In this document: piece after piece, positions 25,191 through 33,017 of the stretch | Position numbering within the stretch: the first letter of the stretch is position 1 | Layout: each line of letters opens with the position of its first letter | Source of the DNA: Flectobacillus rivi | GTDB taxonomy: Bacteria; Bacteroidota; Bacteroidia; Cytophagales; Spirosomataceae | Direction of reading: 5' to 3' | Assembly (NCBI RefSeq): GCF_030056655.1 | Contig: NZ_JASHIE010000004.1 | Location: 1 to 64,000 of the forward strand | Length of the DNA stretch: 64,000 bases | Position numbers and translations under genes: made by a program | The notes under the pieces: model-generated | What the model was told of the DNA's origin: nothing | Seen by the model: only the letters and a program-made list of their open reading frames with translations | Databases searched by the model: none

Positions 25191-26936
25191 ATGAAAAAAT
25201 ATATATCCCTATTCTTGCTGTCATGCTCATTGGGTGCAGCAGCGCAAGAAAAAACCATCAACGATGACCTCACAGGGCTTCGTGCTATAGGAACTCCCGC
25301 TTCGCCAAAAGTAAAAATTAGCTGGAATCATTACAATGATTATGCGATGATTACTCGTTTTTGCCAAGATTTAGCAAAAGCTTATCCAGACTTGGTAAAA
25401 GTGGAGTCTATTGGAAAATCCACTCAAGGGAAAGAAATGTGGGTTTTAACGATTTCGGATTTTAAGTCTGGAAATGTAGATCGTAAACCAGGCTTTTATA
25501 TCGATGGCAATATCCACTCCAACGAGATACAAGGAACTGAAGTGGCAATGTACACAGCTTGGTATTTGGCAGAAAGTTTTAATTCCGTAGATTTTATCAA
25601 ACAACTTTTAAAAGATAAGGTCTTTTATATTGTTCCAACCATCAACCCAGATGCACGTGAGGATTTCTTGAAAAATCCTAATACCCCACACTCCCCTCGT
25701 TCGGGAATGTTGGCTTTTGATGATGATGGAGATGGGAAAGCAGACGAAGACAAATTTGATGACCTCGACGGCGATGGCAATATCGTGATGATGCGTCGCA
25801 AAACACCTTATGGTCGCTGGAAGGTTGATTGTGATAATCCACAACGTATGATTCCTGCTAAACCAGACGAAAAAGGGGAATACGAAATGTTAGGTTATGA
25901 AGGTATCGACAATGATGGCGATGGTGCTGTCAATGAAGACTTGATTGGTTATTATGACCCTAACCGTGACTGGGGCTGGAACTGGCAACCAGACTATATT
26001 CAACGTGGAGCCTTGTATCACCCAGGCACGTTAGCTGAGACGCGCAATATCAAAAACTTTGTGTATGCTCACCCTAATATAGCTGGAGCGCAAAGTTATC
26101 ATAATAATGGAGGTATGTTTTTACGTGGACCTGGTGCCGAAGAAGACGCAGGATTTTATGTGCCTCAAGATGGTGCTGTGTATGATTATTTTGGAAAAAT
26201 TGGAGAGAAAATCAATCCGGGATATAAGTACTTTGTGATTTACAAAGACCTATACACTGTATATGGAGGAGAAATTGACTGGCTTGCACTTGGTCGTGGA
26301 GTATTTACGTTCTCGACAGAGTTATTTACTTCTTATAAATTATTCGGAAAACAAAGTGAGGAGGGTCGTGGTCAGAATAATGATTTTGAAGAGTTTAGCA
26401 AAAATCTTTTATTCAATGATGCTTATGTCGCGTGGAAACCGTTCAAACACCCACAATATGGCGATATTGAAATTGGTGGGCCAAAGAAAAACTACACACG
26501 AAACCACCCTGGTTTTATGTTGGAAGAAGACGCTCATAGAAACATGGCTTTTACGGTTTTGCATGCTTCGCAGATGCCTAAATTAGAAGTATCAGAGATT
26601 CGTCAAAAAGCCTTAGCAGGTGGTTTTACCGAAGTAACAGCCGTAGTTACCAACGCCAAAGTTATTCCAACTCACTCAGCGCATGATTTGAAATACAAAA
26701 TCGAAAGACCCGATTATATTTCTTTGAAAAATGCCAATGTAGTAGCAGGTATGATTGTTGAAAATGAAGACATCAATTTGACTAAAGAACAAAAATACAC
26801 ACCTCAAACGATTGAAGTTTCAAACATTTCAGGAATGAGCGCTGTGAAAGTTCGCTGGATTGTTAAAGGAAAACTGGATAAAGCAACTGTGGAAGTTGAT
26901 AGTCAAAAAGGAGGCTTAACGAGTAAAACTTTGTAA
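25191..26936 (+). CDS. Secreted M14-family zinc carboxypeptidase
   Basis: 581 aa with a signal peptide (MKKYISLFLLSCSLGAAAQ). Zinc ligands are H109 and E112 (IDGNIHSNEIQGTE) and H304 (AQSYHNNGG), and the catalytic Glu is E377 (FTFSTELF). The DPNRDWGWNW stretch is the usual Asn-Arg substrate-carboxylate site. Between the ligands is an acidic insert (about 175-250) with DDDGDGKADED, DDLDGDGN and DNDGDGAVNED, probable calcium loops. The C-terminal 110 residues form a likely beta domain. It trims C-terminal residues from peptides outside the cytoplasm. It follows its degenerate paralogue by 53 nt, presumably cotranscribed. Confidence 0.93.
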   Translation: MKKYISLFLLSCSLGAAAQEKTINDDLTGLRAIGTPASPKVKISWNHYNDYAMITRFCQDLAKAYPDLVKVESIGKSTQGKEMWVLTISDFKSGNVDRKPGFYIDGNIHSNEIQGTEVAMYTAWYLAESFNSVDFIKQLLKDKVFYIVPTINPDAREDFLKNPNTPHSPRSGMLAFDDDGDGKADEDKFDDLDGDGNIVMMRRKTPYGRWKVDCDNPQRMIPAKPDEKGEYEMLGYEGIDNDGDGAVNEDLIGYYDPNRDWGWNWQPDYIQRGALYHPGTLAETRNIKNFVYAHPNIAGAQSYHNNGGMFLRGPGAEEDAGFYVPQDGAVYDYFGKIGEKINPGYKYFVIYKDLYTVYGGEIDWLALGRGVFTFSTELFTSYKLFGKQSEEGRGQNNDFEEFSKNLLFNDAYVAWKPFKHPQYGDIEIGGPKKNYTRNHPGFMLEEDAHRNMAFTVLHASQMPKLEVSEIRQKALAGGFTEVTAVVTNAKVIPTHSAHDLKYKIERPDYISLKNANVVAGMIVENEDINLTKEQKYTPQTIEVSNISGMSAVKVRWIVKGKLDKATVEVDSQKGGLTSKTL

Positions 26937-26944
26937 ATATGCTC

Positions 26945-27025
26945 TAGGCTGTAAGCCGTAGGCATTAGGCTAAAAAGCTTAAATTATTTTATAAGAAATT
27001 CTTGTCAACTTTTAACCTACAGCAT
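26945..27025. repeat. Dispersed repeat family 3, copy A
   Basis: Starts TAGGCTGTAAGCCGTAGGCA and contains AAGAAATTCTT and ACTTTTAACCTACAGCATAAA. It aligns with 52830-52904. Both copies are intergenic, directly after genes. Confidence 0.75.
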
Positions 27026-27062
27026 AAAAGCGGTTGGAAAGAATTTTCCGACCGCTTTTTTA
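27026..27062 (+). terminator. Terminator of the M14 gene pair
   Basis: Stem AAAAGCGGTTGGAAA/TTTTCCGACCGCTTTT and T-run. This hairpin and the 47 nt after it align with 33909-33992, so it is part of a dispersed module. Confidence 0.85.
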
Positions 27063-27109
27063 ATGAAAACTTGGAGGATAATCCCAATCTTAATATTCGG
27101 GAAGACTCA

Positions 27110-27401
27110 GTTTTATTCCTACATATTGGCATTCAAATTTTAGTAATCAATCACAAATCACTCCATTAGGATAGCTCATGATTTATGAACAGTATCTCGA
27201 ATCTGAATACGCTTAAAAATTCAAAACAGTATAACACAAGTTTTTCAAAATATAATCACATACCAATTTATAACTCTGACCGTTTACTAACTACACCTCT
27301 AGATTTCCCCCTAAATAGCTGCTTTTCAATCTTCTGAGAAATACCATATACTATCTTTGTAAACAAAATTCTTCTTTGCCCTCTCTAATTCCTAAAACTT
27401 T
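27110..27401. other. Intergenic region upstream of the L,D-transpeptidase gene
   Basis: AT-rich, no frame of interest. Near its 3' end is a TATCTTTG box (27352-27359), a good match to the Bacteroidetes -7 element, 43 nt before the start codon; a clear TTTG -33 box at proper spacing is not seen. Confidence 0.5.
27352..27359 (+). promoter_or_regulatory. Putative -7 promoter box (TATCTTTG)
   Basis: Exact TAnnTTTG match upstream of the L,D-transpeptidase gene. The -33 position has no TTTG, so confidence is moderate. Confidence 0.45.
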
Positions 27402-27929
27402 ATGACTCATCCTCTCAAAATTATCTTTCGCACATTTATACTTGTTCTTATTCTAGGGCTAGCTATTTATCAATTTTTACCCGAAACTCCACTCCCTAAA
27501 AATGCACAAATCGATAGTCTGGTCGTATTAAAATCAAAGCGACAATTATTAGCTTTTTACGATGGGCAACTGCTCAAAACTTACTCGATTGCCTTAGGTC
27601 AACAACCGCTTGGTGCCAAAGAATATGAAGGCGATTTGAAAACCCCAGAAGGCAGTTATATCATTAATGACAAAAATCCGATGAGTGCTTATTATAAAAA
27701 CTTGGGTATCTCCTACCCCAACGCAAAAGATATAGCTCACGCACGAAAGTTACACCGCCCAGCGGGAGGCGAAATTAAAATTCATGGACTAAAAAATTAC
27801 ATGGGACTTTTAGGCAAATTTCATCGCTGGTTTGACTGGACTTTAGGTTGTATAGCCGTTCAAAATTCCGAAATAGACGAATTATATAATGCCGTTCCTG
27901 TTGGTACTCCCATTATAATTTTTCCCTAA
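27402..27929 (+). CDS. L,D-transpeptidase (YkuD domain)
   Basis: 175 aa. One N-terminal membrane anchor (IIFRTFILVLILGLAIYQFL) places the domain in the periplasm. The YkuD domain shows KSKRQLLAFYDGQLLKTYSIALGQQPLGAKEYEGDLKTPEGSY at its start and the catalytic region KIHGLKNYMG followed by DWTLGCIAVQNSEIDEL, with the active Cys in TLGC. It would form 3-3 peptidoglycan cross-links or attach proteins to the wall. It converges with the DUF2892 gene, their stops overlapping by 4 nt. Confidence 0.94.
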   Translation: MTHPLKIIFRTFILVLILGLAIYQFLPETPLPKNAQIDSLVVLKSKRQLLAFYDGQLLKTYSIALGQQPLGAKEYEGDLKTPEGSYIINDKNPMSAYYKNLGISYPNAKDIAHARKLHRPAGGEIKIHGLKNYMGLLGKFHRWFDWTLGCIAVQNSEIDELYNAVPVGTPIIIFP

Positions 27930-28162
27930 ACCTCTTCAAATTCCACTGGTTCTTTCAAAGCATCTTTTGTATCTGCTTTTTTATTGACTGGAGTACTACA
28001 ATTCCCTGCGGCACAACACCCAGTATTGGTAATAGCTTGAAAAAGTACAAAAGCACTCAACCCTAATAGTAAAAAATCCTTTTGCATCATCCCGTTTGTC
28101 AAAGCCCATGCTCCAACTGCCAAACGTAGAAATCGCATCACACTCCAATTCTTTAAATCCAT
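27926..28162 (-). CDS. Small DUF2892-like inner-membrane protein
   Basis: 78 aa. One to two hydrophobic stretches (RFLRLAVGAWALTNGMM and FLLLGLSAFVLFQAITN) with the DUF2892 pattern R-x-x-R-x-x-x-G and a Cys cluster TGCCAAGNC after the second segment. A charged C-terminal tail follows. Related proteins (YgaP membrane part) occur near rhodanese or stress genes; no function is established. The four Cys could bind a metal or take part in thiol chemistry. Confidence 0.8.
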   Translation of the reverse strand: MDLKNWSVMRFLRLAVGAWALTNGMMQKDFLLLGLSAFVLFQAITNTGCCAAGNCSTPVNKKADTKDALKEPVEFEEV

Positions 28163-28248
28163 GTCAATATTATTTAATTGCTCAAAGTAGTAAAAAATCC
28201 ATCAATTTTACACAAATATATGAACATATAATCATTTAATAAAATTTC

Positions 28249-28272
28249 AAAAAAGGCTTTTCAGCCTTTTTT
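28249..28272 (-). terminator. Terminator of the Crp/Fnr gene
   Basis: Perfect 10-bp stem AAAAAAGGCT/AGCCTTTTTT with a 4-nt loop, 14 nt after the Crp/Fnr stop on the minus strand. Confidence 0.88.
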
Positions 28273-28285
28273 GATTTGCCTTGTA

Positions 28286-28876
28286 TTAGGCTTTAATATT
28301 ATTTCTAATACGACTCAAACTATCGGGATGAATACCCAAAAAAGAAGCCAAATCTTTTACAGGAATAAGCCTCAAAGCATCTGGTTGGTAGGTAATCAAA
28401 TTGAGATAGCGCTCTTCGGCACTTTGCGAAATCAAACTATAAGTGCGTTTAGTTTCACGAATATATAAGCCCTCCGCAATTCTTCGGTGGAAACGTTCTG
28501 CATTTTTGGAACGTTCTAAAAGCTCCAAAACAGGTTGATAACGTAGGCGCATAGCTGTAACCTTAGTAACCGCCTGAATGCCTATGAATGACGGTGTTTG
28601 TGATAAACATGAGGCAAAAGAGCTAACAAAATTTCCTTTAAAGCCTAAATCCACGCAAATTTCTTTATCCTCTTTGAAGGAAATATATTTTACAGCACCA
28701 TCCACGATAAAGTAAATACATGACTCTACCTGTCCAATCTCTGTTAAAAACTCTTTTTTCTTAAATTGAACTTCTTCTATATGACTACGATAGAAGTCCC
28801 ACTCTTCTGACGAGAAGTTTGCTAGTCTGAAGATTGCCTCTTTCACGATTTCTATTTTTTGGGGATTTACTATCAT
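28286..28876 (-). CDS. Crp/Fnr-family transcriptional regulator
   Basis: 196 aa. N-terminal cyclic-nucleotide-binding-like beta barrel (KKEFLTEIGQVESCIYFIVDGAVKYISFKEDKEICVDLGFKGNFVSSFASC) and C-terminal helix-turn-helix (LIPVKDLASFLGIHPDSLSRIRNNI). The short length and the DSLSRIR recognition helix are typical of Bacteroidetes Crp-like proteins, which often lack strong cAMP contacts. Targets are unknown; genes on either side (DUF2892 protein and the 141-aa protein) are candidates. A second, related regulator lies at 41.8 kb. Confidence 0.93.
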   Translation of the reverse strand: MIVNPQKIEIVKEAIFRLANFSSEEWDFYRSHIEEVQFKKKEFLTEIGQVESCIYFIVDGAVKYISFKEDKEICVDLGFKGNFVSSFASCLSQTPSFIGIQAVTKVTAMRLRYQPVLELLERSKNAERFHRRIAEGLYIRETKRTYSLISQSAEERYLNLITYQPDALRLIPVKDLASFLGIHPDSLSRIRNNIKA

Positions 28877-28912
28877 CTCATTACATCTAATAGTGGGTTA
28901 ATTACGCAATGT

Positions 28913-29338
28913 TTAGTCCTCAGGATAAGGAATATACACAAAACTAGCAAAATCATTATCAAAGACAAACAAACAGCAAAACTCATCTGGGTCTTTGTAA
29001 CTTGTTTCAAAAACCTCGATACTTTCAGATGAAATAATTCCCCTTTGTATAAACTCTTCGGCTACTGTGGCATTATAGTTCCAAGTATTCCCATTCATTT
29101 CGTTGATACCGATCAATTTTGAACCAACAGGCACAACGGTACGAGAAACTGCAAAAATAGGATATTTAGAAAAACCTCTTGTTCTAATTTGATAAGAAGC
29201 TTCCTTAACAAATTCTGCCACTAAGGCGAAGTCTGTTGAAATAATGCCCAAGTACTTTCCATTCAAATCAGGAGAGTTGGGGGCATTAGATATAGCTTGA
29301 TAATCTTCAATCATTTTATTTAAAATTTTACTTTTCAA
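28913..29338 (-). CDS. Hypothetical protein coupled to the Fic gene
   Basis: 141 aa, unrecognised. It is soluble and mixed alpha/beta, starting with a helix (ILNKMIEDYQAISNAP), with a strand pair around YLGIISTDFALVAEF and a C-terminal strand region FCCLFVFDNDFASFVYIPYPED. Its start overlaps the end of the Fic gene by 11 nt, so the two are very probably translated together. This context suggests a partner, substrate or regulator of the Fic enzyme, but nothing in the sequence shows which. Confidence 0.75.
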   Translation of the reverse strand: MKSKILNKMIEDYQAISNAPNSPDLNGKYLGIISTDFALVAEFVKEASYQIRTRGFSKYPIFAVSRTVVPVGSKLIGINEMNGNTWNYNATVAEEFIQRGIISSESIEVFETSYKDPDEFCCLFVFDNDFASFVYIPYPED

Positions 29339-30110
29339 AAATTAATGCCTCTTGAAGCATTAGTAAAAAAGGAATCGATTTTTCATAATCTAAGCCCTCA
29401 TAATAAATACCTAACCTTGCTAGATTCTTATAGTAAGTATTTACGTTTTTGTAATAATACTTTTCGGATTGAATAAACCATGCACTTCTCCCTAATTTTT
29501 CAGCTAAAAACCACTTTTCTAATAATCGAGCTAGTCGTCCATTACCATCACTAAAAGGGTGAATATTTACAAATACCAGATGGATAAAGGAAGCGTAATA
29601 AAATACCTCTTCAACTGGCATTGGTTCTTGCAACAATTCATCTATTTCAGTCCAAAAAGCTTCAAATTCTTTCTCTATTAGTCCAAGTGGAGCTGCCTCA
29701 TACTGAATTCTACCAGTTTTATGCTCCATAACAAGCATTTCGGTTTTCCGTAGCGTACCTCTTAGCCTTTCGGGAAGTAAATGAGCTGATATCAGCTTAT
29801 GCGCCTCTAAGAAATTGGCGTACGTCAAGGGATAATCTTGAGCAAACAGGTATGCATTATATAAATCATTAGGTTTTTCTGTTAGCTCAGGAAGATATTC
29901 AATTTGTAAAAGTTTGTGCTTCACAAAACTATCAACCTCAAGCTGTTCTCCTTCTATCTTAGAGGAAGACATTACTGAAACAGAAGTATAAAATGTAAAG
30001 CTATGAGGTTCCAAACGTATTTGTTCTACCTCCGAAAATTCATCCTGAATATCGAGGTCTAACAATGATTTCCAAGTCTTCAGATATCTTGAGGTAATCA
30101 ATTTTCCCAT
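29328..30110 (-). CDS. Fic-domain AMP-transferase (class II inhibitory motif)
   Basis: 260 aa. The Fic motif is H184-PFSDGNGR-192 (HPFxDGNGRxxR in full with LAR). The N-terminal helix carries S49-S-K-I-E53-G54, matching the class II autoinhibitory pattern (S/T)xxxE(G/N), whose Glu blocks the gamma-phosphate site of ATP. A Fic_N-like region precedes the core. Fic enzymes transfer AMP (sometimes other phosphates) to target proteins. With the inhibitory helix in cis, no separate antitoxin is needed, so the coupled 141-aa gene may have another role. The gene follows alanine dehydrogenase by 18 nt. Confidence 0.93.
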   Translation of the reverse strand: MGKLITSRYLKTWKSLLDLDIQDEFSEVEQIRLEPHSFTFYTSVSVMSSSKIEGEQLEVDSFVKHKLLQIEYLPELTEKPNDLYNAYLFAQDYPLTYANFLEAHKLISAHLLPERLRGTLRKTEMLVMEHKTGRIQYEAAPLGLIEKEFEAFWTEIDELLQEPMPVEEVFYYASFIHLVFVNIHPFSDGNGRLARLLEKWFLAEKLGRSAWFIQSEKYYYKNVNTYYKNLARLGIYYEGLDYEKSIPFLLMLQEALIFEK

Positions 30111-30128
30111 CGATAAATTTAGTTTTAT

Positions 30129-31364
30129 TTAGAACCTAGCAGCCGCCAACAAACTTAGGTCTTTATAAGCTATTCCTAGTTTTTTTGCTATTTGAGCATT
30201 TGTCAAACTTCCTTTGTAACTATAAACACCTTTCATGAAAGCTTTATTGGCAAAAATTGCTTCTTCTATTCCACCTGTTTTTCCTGTCTTTAGCAAAAAC
30301 GAGGTAAAAATATTGCTCAATGCCTGTGTAGCAGTATGTGCCACACGTGAAGGAATATTAGGCACGCAATAATGAATCACATCATATTTACGATAGGTAG
30401 GATTTGCTAAATCGGTCAACTCAGATGTTTCAAAGCAGCCTCCTTGGTCGATACATACATCTATTAATACCGAGTCAGGTTTCATTCTCGACACCATTTC
30501 TTCAGTAATAATGCATGGTGTAAAACCATTTTCAGCACGTAACGCTCCTATCACCACATCTGCTTGAATAATTGCTTCTGGCAAAACATGAGAATCGATA
30601 ATACAAGTATAAACGTGTTGACCAATGGCATGTTTGAGGCGCTGAAGTTTATAAATATCTTTATCGAAAATCTTCACATCAGCCCCCAGACTAATCGCTG
30701 TACGAGCGGCGTATTCTGAAACGGTACCAGCACCTAAAAAAACTACTTTCGTGGGTGGTACGCCTGTTATTCCTCCCAAAATTACGCCCATACCATTATT
30801 GGCGCTACTCAAACATTCGGCAGCAATCAGCATAACGGTACTTCCAGCAATTTCGGACATCGCACGAATCAAAGGCAATCCGCCTGCATTGTCTTCGATA
30901 AACTCATACGCCAATGCTGTGACCTTCTTACGATTCAGTTTCTCAAAATACTCTTTGGTTGATTTTTGCATATTGAGTGCCGAAATCAAAGTTGCTCCAT
31001 GTTTTAAGTATTCGAGTTCTTCTTCCGTAAGTGGCTGAATTTTCACAATCACATCGGCTTTATACAGTTCCTCTTTAGAATAGGCAATCTGAGCACCAGC
31101 TTCGGAGTACTGAGAGTCTTTAAATTTGGCTCCTTCGCCTGCGCCAGTCTCAATCAAAACCTGATGACCATTTTTTACCAAAAGCGATACGGCATCGGGG
31201 GTTAAGGAAACACGTTTTTCGTGTAAGGTAATTTCCTTTGGTAAGCCAATGAACAAGCTCTTCGCATTTTGCTTGGTCCATAACAACGCTTCTTGAGGCA
31301 TTAGAGCCGTTTGAGTAAGACCTGTTTGGGCGAGTATTTCTTTAAATCCAGATTGTTTAGCCAT
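30129..31364 (-). CDS. ald: Alanine dehydrogenase
   Basis: 411 aa from the methionine of MAKQSGFKEI; an ATG five codons earlier (31379) is an equal option. The substrate part IGLPKEITLHEKRVSLTPDAVSLLVKNGHQVLIETGAGEGAKFKDSQY is that of the alanine dehydrogenase/transhydrogenase family. The Rossmann fold is VVFLGAGTVSEYAARTAISLGADVKIFD. Active residues Lys (in the LTP/NGH region onwards) and Asp (VLIDVCIDQGG) are in place. It interconverts alanine and pyruvate with NAD. The C-terminal extension (SLTNAQIAKKLGIAYKDLSLL) is common in Bacteroidetes homologues. Confidence 0.92.
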   Translation of the reverse strand: MAKQSGFKEILAQTGLTQTALMPQEALLWTKQNAKSLFIGLPKEITLHEKRVSLTPDAVSLLVKNGHQVLIETGAGEGAKFKDSQYSEAGAQIAYSKEELYKADVIVKIQPLTEEELEYLKHGATLISALNMQKSTKEYFEKLNRKKVTALAYEFIEDNAGGLPLIRAMSEIAGSTVMLIAAECLSSANNGMGVILGGITGVPPTKVVFLGAGTVSEYAARTAISLGADVKIFDKDIYKLQRLKHAIGQHVYTCIIDSHVLPEAIIQADVVIGALRAENGFTPCIITEEMVSRMKPDSVLIDVCIDQGGCFETSELTDLANPTYRKYDVIHYCVPNIPSRVAHTATQALSNIFTSFLLKTGKTGGIEEAIFANKAFMKGVYSYKGSLTNAQIAKKLGIAYKDLSLLAAARF

Positions 31365-31449
31365 TGCTTTATTCAACACAAGATTGGGTTAGTATAGCAC
31401 GAAAATAAAGTGTTGCTTGACCTTTCCAAAATTCTATCGTGAAGGTTTA

Positions 31450-31875
31450 CTAATTTTTTTTCAAAATAATAAGGCGACTTCCATCAGTTTGCACCGAAAT
31501 TTCAATGCTTAAATAATTCAAGGGCCACAAGTTTTCAATCTTTGAAGGCCATTCAACAAAGCAATAGTTTCCCGAATCAAAATACTCCTCCACACCCATA
31601 TCCATGGCTTCTACTTCATTTTTTAAACGATAAAAGTCAAAATGATAAAGCGTTTCTCCATTTTCGGTAACATATTCGTTGACAATTGAGAAGGTAGGAC
31701 TTTGTACATGATTGGTAACACCCCAATGGGCACACAACGCCTTAATCAACGTAGTTTTGCCTGCTCCCATCTGTCCTTCAAACAACCAAATCAACTCGCT
31801 TTTGCCAAATTCTGCAATTTGAGCCGCTACTTCTGGTAATTGTTCTAGACTTTGATATTGAATTTGTTTTTCCAT
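31450..31875 (-). CDS. tsaE: tRNA N6-threonylcarbamoyladenosine synthesis ATPase TsaE
   Basis: 141 aa from the methionine of MEKQIQYQSLEQLPEVA; an in-frame extension to 32037 runs into repeat-derived sequence and is rejected. Walker A is FEGQMGAGKTTLIKAL, followed by SPTFSIVNEY and YHFDFYRLKNEVEAMDMGVEEYFDSGNYCFVEWPSKI, the Walker B-type and switch regions of the family. TsaE powers turnover of the TsaBD complex that makes t6A37 in ANN-decoding tRNAs. TsaC, the first enzyme of the path, is also in this window, 2.3 kb away. Confidence 0.95.
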   Translation of the reverse strand: MEKQIQYQSLEQLPEVAAQIAEFGKSELIWLFEGQMGAGKTTLIKALCAHWGVTNHVQSPTFSIVNEYVTENGETLYHFDFYRLKNEVEAMDMGVEEYFDSGNYCFVEWPSKIENLWPLNYLSIEISVQTDGSRLIILKKN

Positions 31876-32126
31876 TTCCAAAATTAATTCTACGATTTCA
31901 AGAGGTAGGATATTATTTAGTGATTTGTGAATGAGCGATTTAGTGATTTTTTCACCATTCGTCATCGTTGGAATTAGCCTTTTGGGGAGTTTTCTCCAAC
32001 AACCTTGCGTTAGCAACAGCCCAATCCTATCCTCCACACTTGAGTAGTTGCTGACGCTTGCTTAAGTCATTGGAGATAACTCCATCGACGGCAGAAATCA
32101 CTAATTCACAACTTACTAATTCACCA
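31876..32126. repeat. Intergenic region with dispersed-repeat fragments
   Basis: Contains TATTTAGTGATTTGTGAATG and AGCGATTTAGTGATT, which recall the element at 33.78 kb, and at its other end AATCACTAATTCACAACTTACTAATTCACC in reverse sense. In between are AACAACCTTGCGTTAGCAAC and TAGTTGCTGACGC (similar words near 19.66 kb). No gene seen. Confidence 0.6.
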
Positions 32127-32804
32127 TTAAATATCTCCCAATTGTGGGCGTAATAAAATTTCTTCTAAAACTGTGCTGGCTGGCATTTTGTGTGCCGTCC
32201 AGATTACTTCTGCGACATCTTCAGAACGCATAAAACGCTCCGTTGGCAAATCGACACCTGCCCATGAATTGGTCAAGGTCGCTCCTGGAAGAATACTTGT
32301 AACACGTACATTAAAAGGTTTTAGCTCTTCACGCAATACCTTACTCATACCCAAAAGCGCAAATTTCGAAATACAATAAGAGCCACCATTGGTATAGGCT
32401 GTAATACTTGCAGTAGAACAAATATTAAAAATATGTCCCGAACGCAAAGCAATCATCTGATTTACAAATTGTCGAGTTAGATGATAAGCACTGTAAACAT
32501 TGGTTTCAATCATTGCCTCAAGCGTTCCTTCCTCTTCATTATGAATTTGACCGGGGATAAAGAAACCAGTATTATTTACCAAAATATCTACATTTTCGGT
32601 ATGCTGACGAACAAAGTCTGCAAATGCTATCACTTCGCTACGTTGTGATAAGTCTGCCTTGAAAAAATATACATTCGATAATTCTTTTAAGGACTCGTCT
32701 TCAGTACGAGCACACGTGAACACTTGATATTGTTCTTGGGCAAACTTTTCAACAATAGCTCTTCCGATACCTTTTGTTCCGCCCGTTACTATAATTGATT
32801 TCAT
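32127..32804 (-). CDS. Short-chain dehydrogenase/reductase (SDR)
   Basis: 225 aa, a classical SDR. Cofactor motif is VTGGTKGIGRAIVEKF (TGxxxGIG) near the N-terminus, the NNTGFF stretch replaces the common NNAG, and the catalytic set is Ser in FNICSTAS, Tyr in GSYCISKFALLGMSK (YxxxK pattern kept, with Tyr at the expected place), and Lys. The R in CARTED suggests NADP(H) preference. The substrate is unknown; the nearest well-known relatives are 3-ketoacyl reductase-like or benzil reductase-like SDRs. Single gene between repeat-containing regions. Confidence 0.92.
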   Translation of the reverse strand: MKSIIVTGGTKGIGRAIVEKFAQEQYQVFTCARTEDESLKELSNVYFFKADLSQRSEVIAFADFVRQHTENVDILVNNTGFFIPGQIHNEEEGTLEAMIETNVYSAYHLTRQFVNQMIALRSGHIFNICSTASITAYTNGGSYCISKFALLGMSKVLREELKPFNVRVTSILPGATLTNSWAGVDLPTERFMRSEDVAEVIWTAHKMPASTVLEEILLRPQLGDI

Positions 32805-32926
32805 AAATGATTGTTTATGGCATATATCTTCAATAATACCTTAACCTGAATTATTTTCCTATTCCTAATAACAACATCAGTCATAAAAACTCTGTTCCCT
32901 TCACCGATTATTCCTGTAAGGTTTGT

Positions 32927-32934
32927 TATCTTTG
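32927..32934 (+). promoter_or_regulatory. Putative -7 promoter box (TATCTTTG)
   Basis: Exact TAnnTTTG match about 83 nt before the MlaE-type gene; no clear TTTG at -33. The long leader between it and the GTG start has no obvious structure. Confidence 0.4.
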
Positions 32935-33017
32935 AGGGCACAGCTTGCTAAAGTTGTCATAGCTACAAAAAACGTAGCAACGAAGTTACTAACTTATAAC
33001 GCTTAACAGAAAACGAA

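Noticed and set aside
31876..32037. N-terminal extension of TsaE by 54 codons
   Set aside because: The extension overlaps dispersed-repeat text; the family starts at the chosen methionine and the resulting length of 141 aa is typical.
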